Source: Coprinus comatus (taxonomy: Eukaryota; Basidiomycota; Agaricomycetes; Agaricales; Agaricaceae). Taken from it: 64,000 nt of DNA. The stretch is from assembly GCA_034638255.1 (NCBI GenBank), contig JAWPGT010000008.1:868001-932000 (forward strand), in the 5' to 3' direction. Below are positions 24,825 through 34,184 of this stretch, piece after piece. The notes beneath the pieces were generated by a model. That model ran no database searches. It was not told the DNA's origin and worked only from the letters and a program-made list of their open reading frames with translations. Position 1 is the stretch's first letter. Each line of letters starts with the position of its first letter. Both the position numbers and the translations under genes were made by a program.

Positions 24825-25073
24825 ATGAAACTCGCCATCGTATTCACAGTCCTCTCTAGTCTCTTCATTAATGGAGCCATGGCTATACCAGCTGCAGAAT
24901 CCATTAATAATATTGCTACTAGACAAACTGCGCAGGACTGTTTCTGGTATGGAACCGCACCATTTTGTGTGGGCTCAGTGTGTCCCGAAGGTTATGTTGG
25001 TGGAGAAACTTCTAATTGTGGGGATAGTCATTGCTGTTGGACTGGAGTGAAGACATATTGTTGCAGTTCTTGA
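24825..25073 (+). CDS. Small secreted cysteine-rich protein, copy C
   Basis: The product has 82 residues and a signal peptide ending in NGAMA at about residue 20. The eight-cysteine domain is C-X8-C-X4-C-X11-C-X4-CC-X7-CC, with FWYGTAPFC and one residue more than copies A and B in the second loop. The leader carries the same promoter elements and 5' UTR intron acceptor as copy B. It is diverged from B at about a third of positions, so the duplication is older than the inverted arms. Function unknown; secretion likely. Confidence 0.85.
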   Translation: MKLAIVFTVLSSLFINGAMAIPAAESINNIATRQTAQDCFWYGTAPFCVGSVCPEGYVGGETSNCGDSHCCWTGVKTYCCSS

Positions 25074-25251
25074 TTTAATGATTAGGTAGTAGTAGTAGTA
25101 GTGTGTGAAGGTTCTGGAATGGGAAACTTGAGGAATTGGAATGAATTTTATTTTGTTGAAAAATGAGAGATGATTCGCCATGATAAGAAAAGTACGGACC
25201 GCCACCTAATACCGATTGTAAGTTATTTCAAGAGAATGTGTATAGCAGTAG

Positions 25252-25272
25252 TTTTTTTTTTTTTTTTTTTTT
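25252..25272 (+). repeat. Poly-T tract
   Basis: An uninterrupted run of 21 T bases followed by TAAGAAAAA. It could be a retro-element tail in reverse orientation or a simple homopolymer. No coding body is seen beside it. Confidence 0.6.
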
Positions 25273-25392
25273 AAGAAAAAGAAAGTGGCCTTGTCAATTT
25301 GTCACGATTCACGATTCACGATTCTCAGGGTCAAAAAATCTGAAGATTCATGTCCTCTAAAGTTGTCCCTCTGAAGAAATTCATTCTATCGA

Positions 25393-25490
25393 AAGTAGTC
25401 TTTCACAGCTTCTTCCATTCGACCTACTGCCAGAGTCAATTCAAGGAGTTTGGCAAGGGATAGCCAAAGTTATTTGATCCCATAGCTCGA
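25393..25490 (-). pseudogene. F-box gene fragment
   Basis: Read on minus, this segment gives a peptide like LWLSLAKLLEL...VGRMEEAVKDY. It matches the SKQLWTSLAKHLES...GHMEEP part of the F-box gene at 59350-59450 and of its neighbour at 55790-55850. A stop codon replaces the Gln of SKQLW. Only about 30 codons are left, so it is a dead fragment of the same family 30 kb away. Confidence 0.6.
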
Positions 25491-26129
25491 TTCACCCCAC
25501 CAGAATTTCATACTCCGAATTGATGTCTAACTGGGAATTCCCGGATTTCGAGTTGCAGGTCTTGGCAACACCGGCATATAATCGGCTTTGGATGGCCAGG
25601 GATGTATGTGAACTCAAGAAAATCTGGCTAGATGCGGTATATGTGTATGTATTCAGTTCAAGTCCCCCCAAGTTCACCTTCACTCAATGTGATTTATCCG
25701 GCTGGACATCAATATCATGTAGCATGGAAATAGGGCCGTGTTTTACATTGTGATATCAGTGTGAATAATAACATGTTTACTAAAGGCGATGTAAATGTAA
25801 CAGGGATTCTTAACGACTGGGACTTGGCCCTTTTATTGGATCCTATTCTTCAACACGAATTTCATCGTGATCTTGAATCGTTCCTATGGGACCTTCTTTG
25901 GGCCGCCATTCACTTTAATTCAAGACCATATTTCAACATAACCCAGTGGATAGTCAAGTTAAATGGGAGTTAAGAAGATGACATCAACTCGGAGTATGTT
26001 ATTGTGGAGGGCTGGGTGCCACCAACAGGCACATTACGCATGCGTCGCGTAAGGCAGGATTTGTTTGTAGCTCCTAGATAATTTTTTAAGCTCCTGGAAC
26101 TCATTCCTAAACATAATTCGGACCTAGAA

Positions 26130-26345
26130 GTCTGGCTCACGAACTTGATGATAATTTTTGGAAAGGTGTTTTGTGAAGCTCAAGATCGCGACAGGATCAC
26201 GATCTAGGACCACCAGAACACCAAGTGACTTACGAGACGTTCATGGACACTATTGGTGAGAACATGAGAGTGGAGGAAGAATGTGCACAGGCGAATTCAC
26301 TTGTTGAAAATTTGAAAGATCACCGTTTAAAGCGCTTGACACTGG
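26130..26345 (+). pseudogene. Pam16/Tim16-like gene fragment 1
   Basis: The segment matches the minus strand of 40549-40705 at both DNA and peptide level (FGKxFxEA; EHQVTYExFM). The peptide order, a short (I/V)I...FGKAF.EA helix and then a ...HxxTxxE motif, recalls the mitochondrial import-motor subunit Pam16. Frames are broken by a stop after the first block. I infer a relic; the Pam16 link is tentative. Confidence 0.35.
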
Positions 26346-26862
26346 CACTGCAGCACTGGAACTGACATTGACATAAGATACACTAAAACTGTGAGTTATA
26401 TTGAACTACATGTCATAGCACCTCCGATTAACTCCACATTTACATCCATATGACATACAGCCTAGTACTTACTTGGGATGAGAATATATAAATAAGCTTT
26501 GGGCTGGATTCGAATTAGGTTTAGTAGCGGCTTCAAGGAGAACTTAAGTATATTGGATGCCACATACTTAGTAGCACATCATGTCAAACGTCAATGGAAT
26601 AACCAAGACATTACTAGTTACTACTGAGCGCACAATTTATAGAAATAGTACAGGTCTACTATAAAAGACTTCAATTTACACAGTATTGGATGTAATTATT
26701 GCCATCACTACCCGGATTCTTGAGGAATTTTATCTTTATTCTGATTCTTGAAAACTTTAGTGTCTCTCGAAACACTATAGGTTAGTACATTTATTTTTTA
26801 TTCTGTGTCTAGATGACTCAAAGTTCAATAGTATAATATTGTGTTGGGATTTATAACGCACT

Positions 26863-27264
26863 ATGAAATTAACCACCACACTCATTACCACACTCGCTAT
26901 TGACATCACATCTACCATCACTGCACTCACACTCATTTCGCAAACCATAACGGTTGTCAGTGCTTTTCCTATGCCAATGGGATTTCTAGGATTAGGCATT
27001 GAACAAATCGATATTACACAACTATCTACCACTGCCACTAGCACTAGTACTACTGGTCCAGGTATAGACGGCATTAAAAGTAGTAGATGTTATTGGAGTG
27101 GTGTCGCACCCTTTTGTATTGGCACTTGTCATGGTGGCAATCAGGATGATCGGACTGGTGGTAGTGATGGCAGGGAGAAAATGAATCCAATTCGTAGATC
27201 AGCTTTTGGTGATGGGGCTAGGTGTTGGACTGGTATAAAAGTTTATTGTTGTCCTAGTAATTAA
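26863..27264 (+). CDS. Small secreted cysteine-rich protein, enlarged divergent copy D
   Basis: The product has 133 residues. The N-terminus is hydrophobic and unusually long (about 35 residues, Thr/Ile-rich, cleavage possibly after VVSA). A Ser/Thr-rich spacer follows, then the family signature CYWSGVAPFCIGTC. The third loop is replaced by an insertion of about 25 charged residues. The end GDGARCWTGIKVYCC is kept. One cysteine of the first CC pair is Arg and the loop cysteine is lost, leaving six cysteines, an even number still compatible with three disulphides. It could be a functional variant with altered fold or an early stage of decay. Confidence 0.65.
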   Translation: MKLTTTLITTLAIDITSTITALTLISQTITVVSAFPMPMGFLGLGIEQIDITQLSTTATSTSTTGPGIDGIKSSRCYWSGVAPFCIGTCHGGNQDDRTGGSDGREKMNPIRRSAFGDGARCWTGIKVYCCPSN

Positions 27265-27684
27265 TTAAGATTATTGGATTTAGATATCATTATGTATAGT
27301 TCGTTTCAAAGTTTGTGGGTGGTGGCAAGTCATGGTATAATAATGACTTCGAAGGAGGCTGCATTGTTGGGAAATCAATTAATAATGGCGGAAAGAGACC
27401 GCGGGATTATGGTTACAGTGGTTGCGTCACGTCTTACGCCAGACTGAAAATGGGATTAGGAAGATAAATATAAGTAACCCTGTTCATCTATCTTGCCGTC
27501 CAATTGGTGTCTCGTATTGCCGAGGAGATGCAATTCTGGAGGTGCTCGATAGCAACCTGGACAGGGTCAAGATCGTGAGGTCGAACGCGATTTCTGGGAC
27601 AAAGTGAACAACATAGCTAAGCGTCATCAATTCATCAGCGAAAATGAGGAATTTCAATTTCAAGCAACAAGATAGGCACAAGAA
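27265..27684. other. Intergenic stretch before right arm
   Basis: No intact gene. A frame at 27400-27470 reads WLRHVLRQTENG, which loosely recalls a LINE-type polyprotein end, but nothing around it supports this. Confidence 0.4.
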
Positions 27685-27933
27685 ATGGCTTAGCCGAACC
27701 TGCCATGAATTTCTTCTCCAGAGTCTGGCGGTCTGTCGTTGAAACATGACGGTGGTTTAGACCAAGCGAAGAACAACTTTAAGGTATGGTACAGTGTGAA
27801 AGCATAATATGGAGGTAAACATAATCTGAGGTAGCGGTATGCAACAATAAGAGGTGTGGGTATATGTATCCTCATTTCCACCTTTTCAAATAGTCATCAC
27901 GCGGTGCATTTTTCCTTTCAACAAATCGAGTTG

Positions 27934-29442
27934 TTAATTCATCATGCTAGATTCCCTCTTCCCTTTCAATTTCTGTTCATGCTCCAACATTCGTTTCCAC
28001 CATAAACTTTCAAAATCCACTCCCTTCATCATCGCAACACTCGCTTCATCTTCAACCAAAATCAATTCCTTCCAAGCCAGAAATTCTTCTTCATCTTCAG
28101 ATAACCCATTGCCATCTGTTTGTAGTTGAACAAGTCTATCAACCAGCAGAGCATTATCTTGTAAATCTGTTCGTCGTAATCCTCGTAACACCGCCTCCTT
28201 TGCTTTCGGGAGGTTATTCAAAAGTTCATGAGCCTTGGATATTCTCAAATATCTGATACCAATCAGTATGTTCGCTTATATTGAGAAAGTGTGTTGAAAT
28301 ACCCTTTTGCAAATGTGGGGTCGGCTCTCACTGAAACTTCACCATCCTTCCAAGCTTCATGAGGATCTAACTCTCCACCGTCCCCATCTTCAGTCGCAGA
28401 ACCATTCAATAGATGAGCAGCAGCCCTGTTGCATGAACAAACAGCCAACAGTTTCTCTGCCTCTCTATTCTTTTCTTTGTTCGGATCCGACCTAAATGCA
28501 TTCATGAGTCGATTGATAGCATCCGTATAAGCAGCGATAGCGGCTGCTTTCTTCCCGTTGTTGAAATTCATATTCCCCGAGTCTTTGGCAGATTTCGCTA
28601 GTGATAGTGGTATTTCATAGTTAAATAAGCAATGCTTATTTTGTGATGAGTACGATGTTGAGTGGTGCGAAGGATTTGAAGAGAAGGAAGTTGATGCAGC
28701 TTCACATTCAATTGCCCATTGGAACGGTGCTGGGAGTACGTCGAGGAAATGATGTAGCGCACTTGCAGGTTGTTTGAGGTTGCGTTGAATTATTAGAATG
28801 TGTGGTAGAGCACGTTCCATACCTGGGAGTGGCTTTGCCATACATCGTCGAATGAATCTATAAAACGGATTTCTTGGTGAATATGTCGAGAAGCCTGAAG
28901 AAAAACGTACAATAAAAGTTCATCAGAGGTAGGTATATTCCTGTACTTGTCCACCAACCTAGGGGAATCGATCTTGTTCCCGTAGGTCATGCATTCCACA
29001 ATGTACTTTGCAGGATGAGCAGCAGTACCACCATCCGTCATGGATGTCATACGAAGCCACCAAGTGACATTGGATTGGATTGGAAGAGAATTGAAGTCGA
29101 TCGAAGACCAGTCGATTGAGTCGGAAGACGATTCCTTTCGCTGCTGTTCAACGAGACGAGCGCCGTTCAAAAGGACTCTTTTCAGTTGAGGATTGTTACT
29201 CTCTAAAATGTACCTCGTTGGATCGCTGGTGTCAGTACAAGAGATAACAGGAATGAAGAAAGAGCACACTTCATTATAGAATCTATGCCAATCTTTCCGG
29301 TAATAGAATCTGGTTCCACAGAGCTCATAACGTCCTGCTTGCGTCAGATGATAGTTGCTCATAGGCTGGCAGAGCACACCTTGACGAGAGCATCGTCGAT
29401 GCCTAGAGAGCGCAACTGTTGTAGAATGGCTTCATTGATCAT
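27934..29442 (-). CDS. TPR-repeat protein, right-arm copy
   Basis: Exons 29380-29442, 28911-29323, 28303-28857 and 27934-28252 have lengths 63, 413, 555 and 319, exactly as in the left-arm copy, giving 449 residues. Only a few residues differ (for example ISCTDTSD versus ISSTDTGD and MNFNNG versus MHFNNG). The TPR helices and all inferred splice sites are kept, so both copies appear functional. Nearby noncoding sequence has changed more, which suggests selection or gene conversion on the coding part. Confidence 0.75.
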
Positions 29443-29670
29443 GTTTGTTGGCGTAGTTCAAGAAGAAGTCACTGTTAATATTGGTATGTGACTGCGGTTA
29501 CGATCCAAATGACATCATACTAACACTAATGTAATATACGAGCTGTAGCTCACTACACAACGGGGGAGGCTAAAGGTCAGTATACGAATGGTGTTTCTCA
29601 AGTTCTACGGTCTATTTGGTAGATTTTTGACAGGCCGGCTGCGTTTCATCGACCACATGCATTAGCCATC

Positions 29671-29773
29671 GCCCGCCTAGCTCAATCGGATAGAGCGTCA
29701 GACTCTTATGGTCTGCACCAGTGCGGGTTCGAAGATTATCTGAAGGCTGCGAGTTCGACCCTCGCGGTGGGCT
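29671..29773 (+). tRNA. tRNA-Lys (CUU) with intron, right arm
   Basis: Same cloverleaf as the gene at 9500, with anticodon CUU and a 29 nt intron. It is the inverted partner of 13459-13561. Confidence 0.93.
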
Positions 29774-29827
29774 ATCAATCATTTATTTTTCAGAAGTTCA
29801 AACTACAAACAATATCTGAGTCTCTCC

Positions 29828-30073
29828 TCAAGAACGGCAGCAATATTTCTTGTACCCAGTGACGCAGCAAGCGCCATCACCACATCCCGAGGTTCCACTA
29901 TCAACATAGCCCAGTGGGCATCCACCTGCACAGAATGGCGCAGTTCCACTCCAGAAGCAATCCTGCGCAGCCTCTGTGGCAGCAACATCATTGGCGGACT
30001 CTGTAGCTGGTATAGCCATCGCTCCGTTAATGAGGACGCCAGCGAGGAGTGTGAATACGATGGTCAATTTCAT
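29828..30073 (-). CDS. Small secreted cysteine-rich protein, copy B'
   Basis: The product has 81 residues. It differs from copy B only at residue 3 (Leu for Phe) and at the residue after the signal peptide (Ile for Met). The eight-cysteine domain is identical. The leader is similar but has indels and substitutions. The TATA-like element sits near 30216-30222 on minus. Secreted; function unknown. Confidence 0.87.
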   Translation of the reverse strand: MKLTIVFTLLAGVLINGAMAIPATESANDVAATEAAQDCFWSGTAPFCAGGCPLGYVDSGTSGCGDGACCVTGYKKYCCRS

Positions 30074-30249
30074 GGTCTGTATGAAAGATGTTTTAGTAAA
30101 GACGATGAATGTAGTAAAGAGGGTAGGGAGGACTGACAATGAATTTATGACTTGGTTGAGAGCGAAGACGATGCAGTGTCTGAGGAACTGGCCTGATAGT
30201 TGAAACAAGTATTTCTTTATATGTTTGTTTTTCACATTTGTGAACACAA

Positions 30250-31100
30250 CACAAATACAATGTAAATTGGTATTATTCGGTCGGGCTATTATATCAGGGA
30301 CTTGGAAGGACTTCTAGTTGCATATCTCAAGTCACACCGACTCCGTCTGATGGAAGCAGTCGATAAGAAGATACGTACTGCGACCAGTGAAATGATCTCG
30401 GATCCATGAATGGGCCATGGTTGACGCGGACGACAGTACATGGATGTTCTTCCTAGGTAATTTGGTTAGTGAATATAAGTATTATACAATAACAGGTGAT
30501 GGATCAATAATTGGAGACAGGAATGGGTCAAGCTCGGTACACTGGAGCTCAGCACTCAGGGATGTACCAGAAAATTCGGAGCCTGATTCGTTGAATTTAG
30601 GATATATCGGTAAACTTGAAGGTTAGTAGTTGCCCACTTCTATAAGTTTGAAGTTTCATCCTCAGTGGCTAGGGAGTCGGAAGAAGCGAATGGAAGAGGA
30701 GATCGGAATCCCTTGCCCTACTGAATACAATATGGACAATAACATGTAATTACATAAAGACCTCCATTTAAGTAGAAACATTTCTGATTTTCTTTTCTTT
30801 TCTTCTGGAACGACTTATTGCATGAGGTGCGAGTTAGTCCTTTATTCGTTGTTCCTCGCTTCCATGACTCTCAAACTTCTTTACTCTTTTTTAGTATCAT
30901 CCTGTTGCTTTGTGGAAATCATACTTTGACCATAGCTATTATGAATGTCCTAGTGCTTTTTGTAATAATCATAATTTGTATCAGCCTCAGTACATTCTAT
31001 TATTGTGACTGTGTCATAATCAAAATCAGGAAGATGAGGCAAGTGCCAAGGATCGACGATCATTTACATAAATAGTATATGTATTCTTTCTTTATAATGA
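30250..31100. other. Spacer between divergent SSCP genes B' and A'
   Basis: No gene seen. It is the right-arm counterpart of 12155-12980, with many indels relative to it. Confidence 0.5.
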
Positions 31101-31627
31101 ATTGCCTTACTACATTCAATCTGCTCATTATTGTTGCAGCTCGACAATCCGAGGCATTCTTCGACTTCTGAATTGTGGTCAGCAAATACCACGGTCACCG
31201 GAAGAGAATAGATCTAAGGGTTTTGAACTTTACGCGAGTACGCAGTATCTGTGTCAGGGTATATGTCTCTCTAACGTTACTTGTACTAGTCGTCTTCAAC
31301 AGTTTCTGTTCTGTAATGTTTCCATTCTCGGATTTCTCCGGTATGTTTTGAGAATTAATACTAGTACCTTTCATCGCAAAACAATGGCATCACAACTTCT
31401 CCGCTTTGATATGCTGGATGCGAACAGAAGCAGAAAGAATTTACACCTGTCATAAATCGTTTCAGAAAAAAAAAGAAAAAAAGAAAATCCCAAGTGACCG
31501 ACGGCAATAAAAGGCCTGGTAGTTTCACTCTTTTCTTCAGCACCCCTCCAGTGTTTAATCACCTCTCAAAGTCAGTTCTCCTTTAGTTTCTCATGCACTT
31601 TCTTACCTATATTTTTACCAGGTCATC

Positions 31628-31873
31628 ATGAAATTCGCCATCACTCTCACTTTCATCGCTACCATCGTCGCTGGTGTTATGGCCATCCCAACCAACGATG
31701 CCGTTGAAGCCACTGAAGCTGCCGAAGCTGCCGCTGCCAACTGCTACTGGAGTGGTACTGCACCCTTCTGTGCAGGTGGTTGTGACGCTGGCTATGTTGA
31801 TCAGGGAACGTCAAGCTGTGGAGATGGCGCTTGTTGTGTCACTGGTTATAAGAAATATTGTTGTCTCATTTAA
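31628..31873 (+). CDS. Small secreted cysteine-rich protein, copy A'
   Basis: The product has 81 residues and differs from copy A by one Thr-to-Ala change in the spacer after the signal peptide. A TATA-like AATAAAAGG lies about 120 bases upstream. The leader (31572-31621) has a likely GTCAGT...CCAG intron ending six bases before the ATG, as in the rest of the family. Cysteine pattern as in copy A. Confidence 0.86.
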   Translation: MKFAITLTFIATIVAGVMAIPTNDAVEATEAAEAAAANCYWSGTAPFCAGGCDAGYVDQGTSSCGDGACCVTGYKKYCCLI

Positions 31874-31990
31874 CTAGTTCATATGGAATGATGGAGGTTG
31901 TACTATCGAAATATGTAAACATGAAGTTGGAATCCGAGTCAAAGAACTATTATTTATGAACGAACCCACAAAGTATTGTACGGAGTTTTG

Positions 31991-32640
31991 TGGTTTTCGT
32001 AGGCTTCGGTATTTCTCATCTTCATTGCACACGCATAAGACTTAGGGTAAATGATGGCTGTCCAACGCTTAGCACGTAAGCACGACACATTTGAATGAAG
32101 CCTGTATCACTGTACCTAATAATCTTAGAGACTATTCTCCAATCACAATTGCATTAGAGCAACTTCCCAAGTTGTATTAACTTGAAAATTGTAAACATCA
32201 CTATCATTGCATCCGGGGTCGGTGCTCGCTGTTTCTATGATTTGATTAGTGTTTTGTGGACTCGGTTCCATGGTGTCTAAGTAGGAGCCAATTTGGGAAG
32301 TCGTGAACCAGGGATCATTGTATGAGGTCCTCATTGTTAAGGATCAACGGTCGCATGGACCACGCTGCTTATTGTATTAGCTGTGACCACGGTTTCTGAT
32401 AGGGCTTCGAGACTTTCCAGGTTATAAAGATGACACCCGAGCTAGGGTGGTGCCCTTGGTTTAAAAAATTCTCACCACAGCACATGTTCTGATTGCTGAG
32501 TTCTAAGGTCCTCGAATATGGGCGCTTGTTGATGCACGTTTGGTGCATGCATATCATTGCCAAATCAGGAATAAAAGTCAGCCCTGTTCTAACGCGTGGC
32601 CACAACAATTACTCTCTTTGTGTTTTACAAGGCGCGAGTA
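31991..32640. other. Intergenic stretch
   Basis: No gene seen outside the right arm. Similarity to the region upstream of the gene at 18375 starts at about 32630. Confidence 0.5.
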
Positions 32641-32778
32641 CAATGAATCGTAACATAGGTAACCAGATCCCTTTCGTTATAGCATATACATACCGTCTCT
32701 CACAGCCTTTCACACAGCAACTTTTGACCTTCGCGCTCATATCTATACCACTCCTCATTTGACTTCGACTCATCCGTG

Positions 32779-33806
32779 ATGAACACAACAGTACACACCA
32801 TTTTCCAAATCTTTAACAACGCGACAATCCAATCTCAAGTTGATATTGGAATGGTCGCGATGAATACAACCCTGAATGGAGTTAAGGACGCCCTTACGAA
32901 AGTCGTTCAAAGCAAAACACTTGAACCTGTAGCAAGTCGCAAGCTTCAATATAGAAGATTCTATTCCTCCCATCCACTCCAACCTCGCACAGCTGCAGAG
33001 ATATTGGAGTTACATCGTTACTTCAGACAAATTCGGAATCTCAGGTTAGCTGACGAACCATTCCTGATACAAACATCAACACCTTCCAAGCGCCCTAGAC
33101 CGGCACCACCCCTACAGCAGCAATACACGGGCGTTCCTCGCTCAGTCCACGACTTGCGGAAAGAACGGAAAGAAAGACGCGATAGAATACGGAAGGAGAA
33201 GATCGCTTCCACAAAGGTAAATCATGAAGAAGACGCGACTACTGGAAGTCCAAAGTGGGCTACGGGTGCATATTATGATGCGCGTCCTCTTAAACAACCT
33301 GATCGTCCACGAAAACGTGTTAAATTTCTTATTCCGGGAGAGGATGAAGTGCGTGCTGCTCTTGAGAACTTGAATAATCATGTATGCCATTGGCTCAAAC
33401 CCTGCTTGACGTTAATTGAAATGCCACATCTTTGTGTAAGTGAATGCGGTAACTTACAATCATTTCATCCCTCTAAAGATTTCTATCACAGGGTACTGAG
33501 CAATATCAGGATATTTTAAAATACCTAAATGCATTTAAGGGCTTGTTGGAACGTGGTCGCTGGGAAGATACACCCCAACTTCAGGACTGGACAGCCATCA
33601 AACGATTAGAGGAGATCAATGAGTGAGTGTATCTTATGGTTATATGTTCATATTACTGATTTAAATGTTGAAGACGCTTGCATCTAGCACGTGAACTAAT
33701 GGGGGACCCAGACTCTGGTAAATACCCGAAAACAAGCTACCTAAAACGCACGCACATATTGCAAGAAGTGAAATTTGTAGCACAAGAGTTAGAACGGCTA
33801 TTGTGA
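32779..33806 (+). CDS. Hypothetical protein, two-member local family (copy 2)
   Basis: Exons 32779-33435, 33492-33622 and 33674-33806 give 306 residues. The start is the ATG at 32779. It is a paralogue of the gene at 18375 in the same orientation, with the same two intron positions. Shared blocks include LQPRTAAEI, KWATGAYYDARP, PCLTLIEMPHLC, YLNAFKGLLERGRWED, and a C-terminal helix ending LERLL. The middle has a basic Arg/Lys/Glu-rich stretch (about residues 125-155). The N-terminus lacks the strong hydrophobic stretch of copy 1. No known domain recognised. Confidence 0.62.
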
Positions 33807-34184
33807 TACTCCTATGCATCTTTCCTGCTTCCGTTCCAAGTCGAACCTAAGCTATATATTCTTAATAAACCTATTATATCTGTACATATCATTATACTAC
33901 AGTACGAAACTGTTTAATTACTCGTGTAGTTGTAATGACGTCGGTTCCTTTTTTTCCGCTGAGAAGTGTCCACAAGTGAATCAAATACTCTGCACATCAC
34001 TCGCCGTGTCACTCAATAACAAATTTCACACATCGCACATCACACATTAAAAAAGAGAAAATAAGTTTCAAACAAGACCAAGGAGTGACATGAAGAAATT
34101 GCTAGTTGGATTTGAAATTTTGTCATCCTCATCCTCCTATAAGTTTCTTATTCCCGCTTTCTTCTGGCTTTCAGTTCTCCATCA

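Larger units (their letters stand above)
27685..31990 (-). repeat. Right arm of large inverted duplication
   Basis: Reverse-complement counterpart of 11315-15530. It carries the TPR gene (-), tRNA-Lys (+), SSCP B' (-) and SSCP A' (+). The spacer between arms is about 12.1 kb. Gene order and orientation are mirrored exactly. Confidence 0.9.

Noticed and set aside
27400..27610. LINE reverse-transcriptase remnant
   Set aside because: One short peptide (WLRHVLRQTENG) recalls a LINE end, but no RT motifs or tail are found nearby.
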